DNA of 62,315 nucleotides from JBFEYJ01 sp041563315 (lineage in GTDB: Bacteria > Pseudomonadota > Gammaproteobacteria > Thiohalomonadales > Thiohalomonadaceae): positions 1 through 62,315 of the forward strand of contig JBFFNE010000007.1 of assembly GCA_041563315.1 (NCBI GenBank). Direction: 5' to 3'. How positions within the stretch are numbered: position 1 is the stretch's first letter; each line of letters starts with the position of its first letter. This document shows, in pieces, positions 18,801 to 27,297 of the stretch. The notes under the pieces were generated by a model. That model saw only the letters and a list, made by a program, of their open reading frames with translations, was not told the origin of the DNA and did not search any database. Position numbers and translations under genes: made by a program.

Positions 18801-19013
18801 ATGCCCACCATGGAATCACGCCTCGAAGACCTGGAGATCCGCATCGCCTATCAGGATGCGGCGCTGGAAGAGCTCACCCGCACCACCCTGGCGCAGCAAA
18901 AACGCATCGAGGAGTTGAGCACACAGATCGACTATCTCATGTCACTGCTCAAGGAGCTGACCCCCTCGGCCGTTGCGTCACGCGCGGAAGAGACCCCTCC
19001 GCCGCACTACTAA
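18801..19013 (+). CDS. slyX: SlyX protein
   Basis: A 70-residue coiled-coil protein; heptads run from ESRLEDLEIRIAYQDAALEEL to about residue 53. The C-terminal EETPPPHY is the hallmark tail of SlyX. Function unknown in any species. A second ATG at 18810 is equally possible as start. It precedes rlmKL by 25 bases. Confidence 0.9.
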   Translation: MPTMESRLEDLEIRIAYQDAALEELTRTTLAQQKRIEELSTQIDYLMSLLKELTPSAVASRAEETPPPHY

Positions 19014-19038
19014 GCGGTTAGACTGAGTCGGCCCAACA

Positions 19039-21204
19039 ATGAAATTCTACGCCACAGCCGCCCGCGGCATGCCCCCATTGATCGCCGCCGAGCTGCATCG
19101 CCTCGGCGCGCAGAAGGTTGTTCCGGCCAATGCCGGGGTCGCCTTCGAGGGGGATCTGGAGACCGCCTACCGGGCCTGCCTCTGGTCACGCACGGCCAGC
19201 CGGATCCTGTTGCCACTGACCACGGTCAACGCCTCTACGCCAGAGGCGTTGTATGAAGAGGTCAAGGCGATCCGCTGGGAAAAACACCTGCACTCCAGCG
19301 GCACCTTTGCGGTGGAACTGAAGGCCGCCGATGCCGATATCCGTCACAGCAAATACGCCGCACTGACGGTGAAGGACGCGGTGGTCGATCGATTTCGCCA
19401 GCTGTTCGACGAGCGCCCCTCGGTCGATATCACCACGCCGGACATTCGCCTCTACGTCCACATCCGCCGCGACCGTGCACGCATCAGCCTGGACCTCTCC
19501 GGCAGCAGCCTGCACAAGCGAGGCTACCGCGCTGAAGGGGTCATCGCCCCGCTAAAAGAGAACCTGGGCGCCGCGATCCTGCTCGAGGCCGGCTGGCCCG
19601 CGATCGCCCATAACGGCGGCGCCCTGCTCGATCCCATGTGCGGCTCAGGCACCTTCCTCATCGAGGGAGCCATGATCGCCGCCGATATCGCGCCCGGGCT
19701 CTATCGCCCCTATTTCGGCTTTCTCGGCTGGCGCCGCCACGATGAGGTCCTGTGGCAAAAGTTGCTTGCCGAAGCAGAGCAACGCCGTCACGAGGGTCTC
19801 GACAACCTGCCGCCGATCATCGGTTATGACCGCGAGCCCCAGGCCGTTGACGCTGCCATAACCAACATCGACCGGGCCGGTCTTGCTGACCACATCACGG
19901 TCGAACGACAGGATCTGGAACAGCAACTTCCCGAGCCTCCCGCCGATCACGGTCTTCTGGTGGTCAACCCGCCCTACGGCGAGCGCCTCGGTGAGGTCAA
20001 TGCACTGCAGTCACTCTACGCCCGACTGGGCGAGCTGTTACGCCGCCTGCCCGAGTGGCAGATGGCGCTGTTTACCGGCAACCCGGAGCTGGCCGCCCGC
20101 ACCGGTCTGAAGAGCCGCAAACCGGTCACCTTCTTCAACGGCCCCATCGAATGCCGCCTGTTCCGCTACGACCCCGTCCCGGCGCAGGAGCGAAAAGAAC
20201 AAACCGGCGCAGCCATCGACACCACTCTTGCCGCCAGCCAGGGCGCGCAGATGGTTGCCAACCGCTTGCGCAAGAACCTCAAGAACCTCGGCAAATGGGC
20301 TCGCCGCGAAGGCATCGATTGCTACCGCATCTACGATGCGGACCTGCCCGAGTACGCCCTCGCCATCGACCTCTATCACGGCGACAAACGCTGGGTGCTT
20401 GTGCAGGAGTACCAGGCGCCCAAAACGGTCGATCCGGACAAGGCCCTGCAGCGATTGCAGGAAGCCCTGTCGGTACTGCCTGAGGTATTCGACGTACCGG
20501 CCGAGCAGATCTTCTTCAAGGTGCGACAGCGCCAGAAAGGCAGCGCCCAGTATGAAAAGCTGGCCGACAGTAAACACTTCCGTGAGGTGCGCGAGGGCAA
20601 CTGCCGCCTGCTGGTCAACTTCACCGACTACCTGGACACCGGCCTGTTCCTGGATCACCGCATCACGCGCGAGATAATCGAGCAGGAGGCAAAAGGGAAG
20701 CGCTTCCTCAACCTGTTCGCCTATACCGGCGCCGCCACCGTGCATGCCGCCGTTGGAGGCGCCCGCACCACCACCACGGTCGATATGTCCAACACCTACC
20801 TGGAGTGGGCCCGGCGCAACATGACGCTGAATGGTTTTTCCGGCAAGGCGCACGAGTTTATCCAGGCCGACTGCACCACCTGGCTGGAACAGGAATCGCG
20901 ACGCCGCGACAAGCCTCGACGCTTCGACCTCATCTTCCTCGATCCACCGACCTTCTCCACCTCCAAGCGCATGGAAGCGACATTCGATGTGCAGCGCGAC
21001 CATGTCGGGATGCTGCACAACGCCATGCGGCTGCTCGACGAGGGCGGGCTACTGGTCTTCTCCAACAATTTCCGCCGCTTCAAACTCGATGAAGAGGCCC
21101 TCGCCGACTACCGTATCGAAGAGATCTCCACCCGCACCCTGCCCAGGGACTTTGCCCGAAATCCCCACATCCACCGCTGCTGGCTACTCCAACCAAAAAC
21201 CTAA
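19039..21204 (+). CDS. rlmL: bifunctional 23S rRNA methyltransferase RlmKL
   Basis: A 721-residue fusion: an N-terminal THUMP domain (about 1-155), the RlmL m2G2445 methyltransferase domain with DPMCGSGTFLIEGA and the NPPYGERLGE catalytic loop, then the RlmK m7G2069 domain with NLFAYTGAATVHAAVGGA and FLDPPTFSTSKRM. Both SAM sites look intact. The length equals the E. coli enzyme within a few percent. It acts on 23S rRNA during 50S assembly. Confidence 0.94.
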   Translation: MKFYATAARGMPPLIAAELHRLGAQKVVPANAGVAFEGDLETAYRACLWSRTASRILLPLTTVNASTPEALYEEVKAIRWEKHLHSSGTFAVELKAADADIRHSKYAALTVKDAVVDRFRQLFDERPSVDITTPDIRLYVHIRRDRARISLDLSGSSLHKRGYRAEGVIAPLKENLGAAILLEAGWPAIAHNGGALLDPMCGSGTFLIEGAMIAADIAPGLYRPYFGFLGWRRHDEVLWQKLLAEAEQRRHEGLDNLPPIIGYDREPQAVDAAITNIDRAGLADHITVERQDLEQQLPEPPADHGLLVVNPPYGERLGEVNALQSLYARLGELLRRLPEWQMALFTGNPELAARTGLKSRKPVTFFNGPIECRLFRYDPVPAQERKEQTGAAIDTTLAASQGAQMVANRLRKNLKNLGKWARREGIDCYRIYDADLPEYALAIDLYHGDKRWVLVQEYQAPKTVDPDKALQRLQEALSVLPEVFDVPAEQIFFKVRQRQKGSAQYEKLADSKHFREVREGNCRLLVNFTDYLDTGLFLDHRITREIIEQEAKGKRFLNLFAYTGAATVHAAVGGARTTTTVDMSNTYLEWARRNMTLNGFSGKAHEFIQADCTTWLEQESRRRDKPRRFDLIFLDPPTFSTSKRMEATFDVQRDHVGMLHNAMRLLDEGGLLVFSNNFRRFKLDEEALADYRIEEISTRTLPRDFARNPHIHRCWLLQPKT

Positions 21205-21245
21205 CTCATTGAATTAACCAAGTAATATTCTTTCCGTAAAAGTAC

Positions 21246-21273
21246 TTGACTATTTTTGTATGTTTTATACAAT
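21246..21273 (+). promoter_or_regulatory. sigma70 promoter of the tusE/dsrC-like gene
   Basis: TTGACT (21246-21251), 16-base spacer, TACAAT (21268-21273). Transcription would start near 21280, about 90 bases before ATG 21372. One of the best consensus matches in the window. Confidence 0.7.
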
Positions 21274-21371
21274 ATCCCCACTGTTTTGCTCGGATTAACA
21301 CCGGGCAGCACGCGGCACCGCCGCCCAGAAGGACCACCGATTTATTTACGTATTGAAATGAGGAAAGCACT

Positions 21372-21704
21372 ATGCAACTGGATATCGACGGCAAAACTAT
21401 TCTGCTGAGCGAAGCTGGCTGGCTGGAAGATCTGAGCGAGTGGAGCGAAAAAGTCGCTGAAGGCATCGCCAAGAACGAGAATGTCACGCTCACCGACGAG
21501 CACTGGGACATCATCAACACCGCCCGTACCTACTTTGACGAATACGGCACCGTCGCAGAGCCACGAGTCTTCTCCAAGCTGATGAAGGAAAAGTACGGCG
21601 CTGACCGTAGTTCACAGCAGTACATCTACTCGCTGTTCCCCTACGGCCTGATCAAGTCCGCCAACAAAATCGCCGGACTGCCGCGGCCGAAGGGTTGTAG
21701 CTAA
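21372..21704 (+). CDS. TusE/DsrC-family sulfur-carrier protein
   Basis: A 110-residue DsrC-fold protein. WSEKVAEGIAKNENVTLTDEHWDIINTAR and YIYSLFPYGLIKSANKIAGLPRPKGCS are the family core and C-terminal arm. The conserved Cys next to the end is present (GCS), but the second Cys that true DsrC has about ten residues earlier (QAC) is replaced (SAN). This points to a TusE or DsrC-like regulator/carrier rather than the dissimilatory sulfite reductase substrate. It is monocistronic, with its own promoter and terminator and GAGGAAAG upstream of ATG. No dsr or tusBCD genes are near. Confidence 0.85.
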   Translation: MQLDIDGKTILLSEAGWLEDLSEWSEKVAEGIAKNENVTLTDEHWDIINTARTYFDEYGTVAEPRVFSKLMKEKYGADRSSQQYIYSLFPYGLIKSANKIAGLPRPKGCS

Positions 21705-21731
21705 GTTACACACCTCCCTCCCAGGAGTGCG

Positions 21732-21769
21732 AGGGCAGGGGCCGAAAGGTCTCTGCCCTTTTTTATTTG
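21732..21769 (+). terminator. intrinsic terminator after the tusE/dsrC-like gene
   Basis: A 12-pair stem (AGGGCAGGGGCC with GGTCTCTGCCCT, two G-U pairs) closed by a GAAA tetraloop and followed by TTTTTATTT. Strong Rho-independent terminator 28 bases after the stop codon. Confidence 0.92.
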
Positions 21770-21857
21770 GTCGTGATCACGATGAGTTTGAGCTTCTGCG
21801 GGTCTCGCCCGGGCACAGCCGGGTTCTGAGCATGCCATGCAGGTTGGTTTAGCAAAC

Positions 21858-22319
21858 CTACGCCCCACAACACTTCTTGAATTTTTTCCCACTCCCGCAC
21901 GGACATGGATCATTGCGCCCGGCCTTTACCTGCCCCACAGGGGGCGAGATCTCGCCATCCACATAGAACCACTGCCCCTCCTCCCGGACAAAGCGGCTTC
22001 GCTCATGAAGCTCCCCACCCTCATAGAAGGCAATGAACTCCACCATACCGGCTTCATCACCCCTCCTGCCCTGCTCCGTGGCGACAATGCGCAGACGCTG
22101 CCAAGGCGTCGCGTCACCGTTCAAATCAAGGCTGGCCGGGCGGGTGGAGGAGTGCCAGGTGGCGGCAAGATAATCGGCATTTTTCAGCACGTAGGCACTG
22201 TAGCGCGATCGCATCAGCGCCTCAGCGGTTGCTGTCGTGCCAACGGCCTGGTGCAACGGCCCACAACACGCTTCATAGGGCTTTCCGCTGCCGCAGGGGC
22301 AGGCCTGTAGTTGGCTCAT
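21858..22319 (-). CDS. YchJ-like (UPF0225) protein with two SEC-C zinc motifs
   Basis: A 153-residue protein with a SEC-C motif at each end: ACPCGSGKPYEACCGP at the N-terminus and DPCPCGSGKKFKKCCGA at the C-terminus, each a C-x-C-x(8)-C-C zinc ligand set. Between them is the YchJ middle domain (LMRSRYSAYVLKNADYL, FIAFYEGGELHERSRF), an NTF2-like fold. The function is unknown. The start MSQLQACPCGSG is chosen by family length; it begins 4 bases after the upstream GGDEF-EAL gene stops, so both share a transcript. Confidence 0.88.
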   Translation of the reverse strand: MSQLQACPCGSGKPYEACCGPLHQAVGTTATAEALMRSRYSAYVLKNADYLAATWHSSTRPASLDLNGDATPWQRLRIVATEQGRRGDEAGMVEFIAFYEGGELHERSRFVREEGQWFYVDGEISPPVGQVKAGRNDPCPCGSGKKFKKCCGA

Positions 22320-22323
22320 CGGT

Positions 22324-24897
22324 TCATTCCCCGACCGCTTGTGTCGGCAGGTAGCGCTGTTCAAAGGTGACGCCATCAACTGCGGCGCTGTAATGAAAGC
22401 CCTGAATAAGGTCGCAACCGTGGCCCTGCAGCATACGCAGCTGCCCCTCCCGCTCTACCCCCTCGCCGACTACCTTGAGGCCGAGGCTGTGGCCGAGCAG
22501 GATCACTGCCGCCACCAGGGAGGCGCCCTGCTGGTTGGTGTCGATATCGCGGATGAAGGCGCGGTCGATCTTGAGCGTATCGACGGGGAAGCGGCGCAGG
22601 TAGCTGAGTGAGGAGTAACCCGTGCCGAAATCGTCCACCGCCAGACAGATCCCCATTTTTCGCAGGGCGTTCATGGTGCGGATATTCTCCACTGCCTCGT
22701 CGACCAGCATGCTTTCAGTGAGTTCAAAGGTCAGCTGTCCGGGGCGGATATCGTATTCCTGAATGACGGCACGGGTGGACTCGAGAAAGTCCTTACTGCG
22801 GAACTGCATCGCCGAGACGTTGACGGCAACCGAGACTGCCTCGTAACCCAGCGCGGTCCAGCGCTGAAGTTCACGACAGACACGACGCAGTACAAACTCG
22901 CCGATCTGCACGATCAGCCCCGACTCCTCGGCCAGTGGGATAAAGTCGCTTGGCGAGACCCAGCCCATTGTCGGGCTGTGCCAGCGCAGCAGCGCCTCGG
23001 CTGAGACCAGAGTTTCATTGCGCGCATCGAAAAGGGGCTGAAAGTGTACGCTCAGCTCTTCTTCCTGGATCGCCTTGCGCAACGTCACCTCCAGTGCCAG
23101 ATGCTCCAGCGAGTGGGCGTTCATCGTCGCCGAGTAGAGCTGATAGCTGTTGCGCCCTGCCTCCTTGGCACGGTACATGGCACTGTCGGCATTCTGTATC
23201 AGGCTATCGAGGCTCACGCCATCTTCCGGGTAGATACTTATGCCGAGACTACAGGTGATCACCAGTTCCTGCTCGTTGACCAGAATCGGCAGGCTCATCG
23301 CCTCGAGGGTGCGCCGTGCCACCTGCACCACCTGCTCGATATCCTCTATATCACTAAGCAGAATGACGAATTCATCGCCGCCCATGCGTGCAACCGTGTC
23401 GTCCTCTTTCACCGAGCACTGCAACCGCGACGCCACTTCCTGCAGCAACTGATCGCCGATTGCATGACCGAGACTGTCGTTGATGCGCTTGAAACGATCC
23501 AGATCGATGAACACCACCGCCAGTCGCCCCTGGCTACGGTGGGCGTGGGCAATGGCGACGCTGAGGCGATCCTGCAGCAATCGGCGGTTGGGCAGGTGGG
23601 TCAGTGGGTCGTAATAGGCCAGATTGCGGATCCGGGCCTCAGTGTCCTTGAGCTCGGAGATGTCGCTAAACAGCGCCGCATAGTGGCTGAGTTCGCCCGC
23701 CTCATCCCGTATCGCGGCAATGGTGAGCAGTTGGGGATAAACCTCGCCATTCTTACGCCGGTTCCACACCTCCCCTTGCCAGTTACCCTCCTCACGGATA
23801 CGCCGCCACATCTCACTATAAAATGCCTTGTCGTGACGGCCGGAGCGAAGCACGGCGGGTGTCTTGCCGATGACCTCCTGCGCGCGGTAGCCGGTGAGGC
23901 GGGTGAAAGAGGGATTGACCGAGAGGATGAGCCCTTGTGCATCGGTCACGACGATCCCCTCGAGCGAGCTTTCGATCACCTTTTCCGCCAGATGCAGACT
24001 GCGCTGCGAATGCTGCAGCGCCTGATCCCGCTCGGCCAGCGCCTGACGCAGCTCCTGCACATAGACATTCTCCACCCCGAACAGGATTTCCGTTAGGCTG
24101 ATTAGACCACGCACATCCCCTTGCCCATCGACCACGCCGATATGGCGAATGCCGTTCTGCACCAGCACATTTCTGGCCCGATAAAGGCTGGCGTCAGTGG
24201 CAATCGTTATCAGCGGACGCGTGGCCAGGCCGCCAACACGACAGTCGGTGAGTCGGCGGGCAATGAGCTGTACGATATCGCGTCCGGTAATAATGCCGTA
24301 CTCACCGGTGCCATAGCGTATCAATGCCGCATCGGTGTGCACCTGAGACATCTGCCTGGCCACTTCTCCCAGCCCCACCTCCTCACCGAAAACCAGCTGG
24401 TTATCTTTCATCACCGAGTCGACTTTACGCAGGCGCAAATAGTGTTCGATGCCCTGATTCAACACCACATCGGTCTGACTCACCACACCAAGGGTTCCAC
24501 CCTCATCATCCACCACCAGAAAATGACGCACCCCTTCTTCCAGGAAGCGACTGGCGACCTCCTGCAGCGTGGTCTCGCCAGTGATATTTTTGAGCGGCCG
24601 GCTCATTAATCTCTCGACCGGTTGGTTTAGCGCATCAGAAGAGGAAAAATCGATTGTAAGGGCGTCGCGCTCGGTCCAGATGCCAAGCGGCTCTTTGCCA
24701 TCGCTAATGATGACAGCGCTACAGCGCGCCTCACTCATGAGTTTGGCCACCTCGAACAGCGGCATGGTTGGCGGGCATTCGAGCAGATGCTTGCGAAGAA
24801 TCTGCTTTACGGTAATTTCCTGAGAAGCCAGGGAGAGAGCAATCTCGTCGTCACTTATAATTTCCATACAGGAAAAAACCTCTGTGCTTGAGGCCAT
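22324..24897 (-). CDS. CBS-CBS-PAS-GGDEF-EAL cyclic-di-GMP enzyme
   Basis: An 857-residue cytoplasmic signalling protein. Four CBS motifs (about 30-285) form two Bateman modules, followed by a short coiled coil, a PAS domain (about 318-430, ending with a PAC segment), a GGDEF domain with intact ARMGGDEFVILL, and an EAL domain with SAEALLRW and DDFGTGYSSLSYLRR. Both diguanylate cyclase and phosphodiesterase sites look competent. At the inhibitory site the usual RxxD reads KEDD. CBS modules commonly bind adenine nucleotides, so the protein may tie c-di-GMP to energy state (inference). ATG 24867 is an alternative start. Confidence 0.92.
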   Translation of the reverse strand: MASSTEVFSCMEIISDDEIALSLASQEITVKQILRKHLLECPPTMPLFEVAKLMSEARCSAVIISDGKEPLGIWTERDALTIDFSSSDALNQPVERLMSRPLKNITGETTLQEVASRFLEEGVRHFLVVDDEGGTLGVVSQTDVVLNQGIEHYLRLRKVDSVMKDNQLVFGEEVGLGEVARQMSQVHTDAALIRYGTGEYGIITGRDIVQLIARRLTDCRVGGLATRPLITIATDASLYRARNVLVQNGIRHIGVVDGQGDVRGLISLTEILFGVENVYVQELRQALAERDQALQHSQRSLHLAEKVIESSLEGIVVTDAQGLILSVNPSFTRLTGYRAQEVIGKTPAVLRSGRHDKAFYSEMWRRIREEGNWQGEVWNRRKNGEVYPQLLTIAAIRDEAGELSHYAALFSDISELKDTEARIRNLAYYDPLTHLPNRRLLQDRLSVAIAHAHRSQGRLAVVFIDLDRFKRINDSLGHAIGDQLLQEVASRLQCSVKEDDTVARMGGDEFVILLSDIEDIEQVVQVARRTLEAMSLPILVNEQELVITCSLGISIYPEDGVSLDSLIQNADSAMYRAKEAGRNSYQLYSATMNAHSLEHLALEVTLRKAIQEEELSVHFQPLFDARNETLVSAEALLRWHSPTMGWVSPSDFIPLAEESGLIVQIGEFVLRRVCRELQRWTALGYEAVSVAVNVSAMQFRSKDFLESTRAVIQEYDIRPGQLTFELTESMLVDEAVENIRTMNALRKMGICLAVDDFGTGYSSLSYLRRFPVDTLKIDRAFIRDIDTNQQGASLVAAVILLGHSLGLKVVGEGVEREGQLRMLQGHGCDLIQGFHYSAAVDGVTFEQRYLPTQAVGE

Positions 24898-24975
24898 GCG
24901 CCATCAGCAGAACACCCCGGAACATCCTGTATATCAATCAGATGACTGTAGGTGAAATGCTGCGCATTGCCGTTT

Positions 24976-25005
24976 CTGTACCGTTAAGCAAGGCTGGCGG
25001 TACAG
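24976..25005. repeat. 8-base inverted repeat upstream of the GGDEF-EAL gene
   Basis: CTGTACCG (24976-24983) and CGGTACAG (24998-25005), perfect, 14 bases apart. It lies 80-140 bases upstream of the minus-strand GGDEF-EAL gene, where an operator could be; nothing in the sequence identifies the regulator. Confidence 0.4.
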
Positions 25006-25081
25006 CGTGGATCACAATTCGCCTCTACTTAAAAACCTGCGTTATCCCATACACCACCATTGGCGCAGCTCACCACCGGGA

Positions 25082-25816
25082 TTAACGCAGCAGCAGGGCC
25101 AGACCACTGCCCACCAGCAGCACCCCGATCGCCCGCTGGAAACCGCGCGGGCTAATGGTGGTGTGAACATGGCCGCCAAGATACATTCCCAGCACCATGA
25201 TGGGCAGGGCCAGCGCCACCAGCAGCATGGTATCAATGTCATAGAAACCGGAAATAAAGTAGCCGACAATCCGGCTACTACCATCAATGAGAAAAATCGT
25301 CGCCACCGTTGCCCGGAATGGCGTCTTGTCCAGATGGCGCAGGCGCAAGTAAATCACATAAAAGGGGCCGCCCGTGCCGAACAAGGTACCGATGAGTCCG
25401 CCGAGTCCGCCGGCAGGCACCGCCCACAGACGCGATCCACGAAAACCCGGCCCGGTGCTGAGCAGCGTATAGAAAGCATAGAGCACGATAAAGCCCCCGA
25501 GGGCGGTACGCAGCAACTCCGCATCCAGCGTCTTGAACAGATAGAGCGCGGCAATCACCCCGGCAAGGGTAAAGGGGAGCAGCGGCCAGACCTCTCCCCA
25601 GCAGATCGCCTGGCGGTGCTTGACCCCATGGCTGGTGGAAGCGATGTAATCGAGCAACCCTACCATCGGTACCACCACGGAGAGTGGCAACATCAGCGCC
25701 AGCAAGGGGATCGCGATCAAGCCGGAGCCGAAACCGGCAATGCCGCGCACAAAAAAGGCGACACTGATGATCAGCGAGGCAAGCAGCCATTTAGTAACCG
25801 TGAGGGATTCGAGCAT
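25082..25816 (-). CDS. TauE/SafE-family membrane exporter
   Basis: A 244-residue integral membrane protein with about eight hydrophobic segments. The internal duplication typical of the family is visible: FVRGIAGFGSGLIAIPLLALML in the N-half and GLGGLIGTLFGTGGPFYVIYLR in the C-half, both Gly-rich. The family is annotated as sulfite, sulfoacetate or other organosulfur anion exporters, but specificity is rarely known. Monocistronic as far as can be seen. Confidence 0.85.
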   Translation of the reverse strand: MLESLTVTKWLLASLIISVAFFVRGIAGFGSGLIAIPLLALMLPLSVVVPMVGLLDYIASTSHGVKHRQAICWGEVWPLLPFTLAGVIAALYLFKTLDAELLRTALGGFIVLYAFYTLLSTGPGFRGSRLWAVPAGGLGGLIGTLFGTGGPFYVIYLRLRHLDKTPFRATVATIFLIDGSSRIVGYFISGFYDIDTMLLVALALPIMVLGMYLGGHVHTTISPRGFQRAIGVLLVGSGLALLLR

Positions 25817-25850
25817 GGAAATGAGTGCCGGTTAAAAACGGGCGGAGTAT

Positions 25851-25969
25851 AACGGGTTTCCCCGCGACTGTCCCAGCTGCACCGGCTTTCCGCTCGAGAA
25901 TTATTCCGAAGATCGCAACGGTTTCAAGCTGCCGGAAGGCCTGAAACCAAAGCCTGCCGGAGAGAGCTG
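25851..25969 (+). other. short coding-looking remnant without start codon
   Basis: One plus-strand frame (AAA at about 25835 to TGA at 25968-25970) reads KRAEYNGFPRDCPSCTGFPL then ENYSEDRNGFKLPEGLKPKP and a short tail before the stop. It lacks ATG, GTG or TTG after the preceding stop. Composition resembles a protein C-terminus, so this may be a relic of a lost gene between the TauE and VanZ-like genes. Chance is not excluded. Confidence 0.25.
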
Positions 25970-25970
25970 A

Positions 25971-26348
25971 TTAGCGGAACAGTCGCCGCTCCATGCGCAA
26001 CAACAGGTCACGCCACGGGGTCAATGCGGTCAGCGCACCGAACAAAACTCCGAGCGCGTCTGCCGCCATGTCGGCATATTCGAAATAGCGTCCATTCATA
26101 TCCTGCAGGAACTCAAGCGATATACCCATCAGTATCAGGAACCCCGCATGTAACAACAACCAAGTGCGCCACTGAAACAGCTGAACAAACCAGGCCATTA
26201 ACACCATATAGGCGAGCAGGTGGCCCAGCTTGTCACCATAGATCAGGGCCGTACGGATGGGTGTCGAGGTGAGGGACAGGTAAACCACCGCGATGACACC
26301 CACCCAGCCGAGCAGAAACCAGAACAGGGAAAAACGGAAGGGACGCAT
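25971..26348 (-). CDS. VanZ-like membrane protein
   Basis: A 125-residue protein with four membrane segments. The VanZ-family pattern is seen in YGDKLGHLLAYMVLMAWFVQLF, ISLEFLQDMNGRYFEYADMAADALGVLFG, with the conserved His, Glu and Asp residues facing the membrane surface. Function of the family outside glycopeptide resistance is unknown. MRPFRFSLFW at 26348 is chosen as start; it follows the uppP stop by 2 bases, so the genes are translationally coupled. Confidence 0.82.
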   Translation of the reverse strand: MRPFRFSLFWFLLGWVGVIAVVYLSLTSTPIRTALIYGDKLGHLLAYMVLMAWFVQLFQWRTWLLLHAGFLILMGISLEFLQDMNGRYFEYADMAADALGVLFGALTALTPWRDLLLRMERRLFR

Positions 26349-26350
26349 AT

Positions 26351-27151
26351 CTAGAGATAGATCCAGAGCAACACCACGCCCAGCGCCAGGCGATAGACAA
26401 CAAAGGGGAACATACCGATGCGTTCCAACGCCTTGAGGAATAATGTGATGCACAAATAGGCACTAATGGCGGACAACCCAACTCCCAACAACAGGGAATT
26501 CCAGTCCACAGGTAACGGCGACTCGATAAGCTCAAGGGTATTCAGGCCACCGGCAAGCACGATCACCGGGATCGAAAGCAGGAATGAAAAGCGCGCCGCC
26601 GCCGCCCGGTTGAGCCCCATAATCAACCCGGCGGTCATGGTAATACCGGAACGCGAAGTGCCGGGGATCAGCGCCACCGCCTGCGCCAGGCCGATAACCA
26701 CCACATCGCGCCAGCCGATGCTGTGCTCATCACGCTTTCGCTTGCCCTGAACATCCGCCCACCACAGCAGCAGGCCAAAGACGATGGTCGCCACAGCGAT
26801 CACCAGCGGCGAGCGCATGGCAGGAGTCTCAATGATGTCCTTGAACAGCAGTCCAGCCAGACCTACCGGGATCGTGCCAATGCCCACCGCCCAGGCCAGA
26901 TTACTGTCGCCCACACGACGGCGTTGTTGTACCGAAAAAAACCAATCACGCAACATCACCACCAACTGAGTGCGGAAATACCACACCACCGCAATGAGTG
27001 TGCCCACATGCACCGCGACATCGAAGGCCAGCCCCTGATCCGCCCAGCCACTCAGAGCAGGAAACAGGATCAAATGGGCCGAACTTGAGATCGGCAAAAA
27101 TTCGGTCAACCCCTGCAACAGGGACAATAAAATAATCTGAATCAGTTCCAT
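26351..27151 (-). CDS. uppP: undecaprenyl-diphosphatase
   Basis: A 266-residue BacA-type membrane phosphatase that recycles undecaprenyl pyrophosphate for peptidoglycan and O-antigen synthesis. GLTEFLPISSSAHLIL and LIPGTSRSGITMTAGLIMGL are the two active-site motifs (Glu, Ser, His; Arg, Ser). About eight membrane segments. ATG 27151 gives MELIQIILLS; a TTG 12 bases upstream is the alternative. Confidence 0.95.
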   Translation of the reverse strand: MELIQIILLSLLQGLTEFLPISSSAHLILFPALSGWADQGLAFDVAVHVGTLIAVVWYFRTQLVVMLRDWFFSVQQRRRVGDSNLAWAVGIGTIPVGLAGLLFKDIIETPAMRSPLVIAVATIVFGLLLWWADVQGKRKRDEHSIGWRDVVVIGLAQAVALIPGTSRSGITMTAGLIMGLNRAAAARFSFLLSIPVIVLAGGLNTLELIESPLPVDWNSLLLGVGLSAISAYLCITLFLKALERIGMFPFVVYRLALGVVLLWIYL

Positions 27152-27173
27152 TATTGATCCCAATTAAAATCCG

Positions 27174-27289
27174 TTCACCACAAAGGCGCAAAGCACGCAA
27201 AGAAAAAACCTTCACCCACCATGTGAGAGAAGGAGCACCGGCGTTTACAGCGCATTACCCCTTTGCGCTCTTCGCGCCTTTGCGGTTAA
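27174..27289. repeat. inverted pair of GCAAAGGCGC dispersed repeats
   Basis: Left arm TTCACCACAAAGGCGCAAAG (from 27174, running on to 27201), right arm 27259-27289 the inverted form (CTTTGCGCTCTTCGCGCCTT TGCGG). About 57 bases lie between. The pair fills the gap between uppP and the downstream end of the methyltransferase gene. Same family at 32609, 32836-32890 and 46060-46231. Confidence 0.75.
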
Positions 27290-27297
27290 TTATCTTT

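Noticed and set aside
20038..21018. Long minus-strand open frame opposite rlmKL
   Set aside because: It lies antisense to well-conserved RlmKL motifs; the translation has no family pattern and reflects codon bias of the real gene.
21372..21704. True dissimilatory DsrC
   Set aside because: The second conserved cysteine of the C-terminal arm is missing and no dsr genes are near.
23044..24096. Plus-strand open frame of about 350 codons opposite the GGDEF-EAL gene
   Set aside because: Antisense to intact GGDEF and EAL motifs; His/Gln-rich product without domain.
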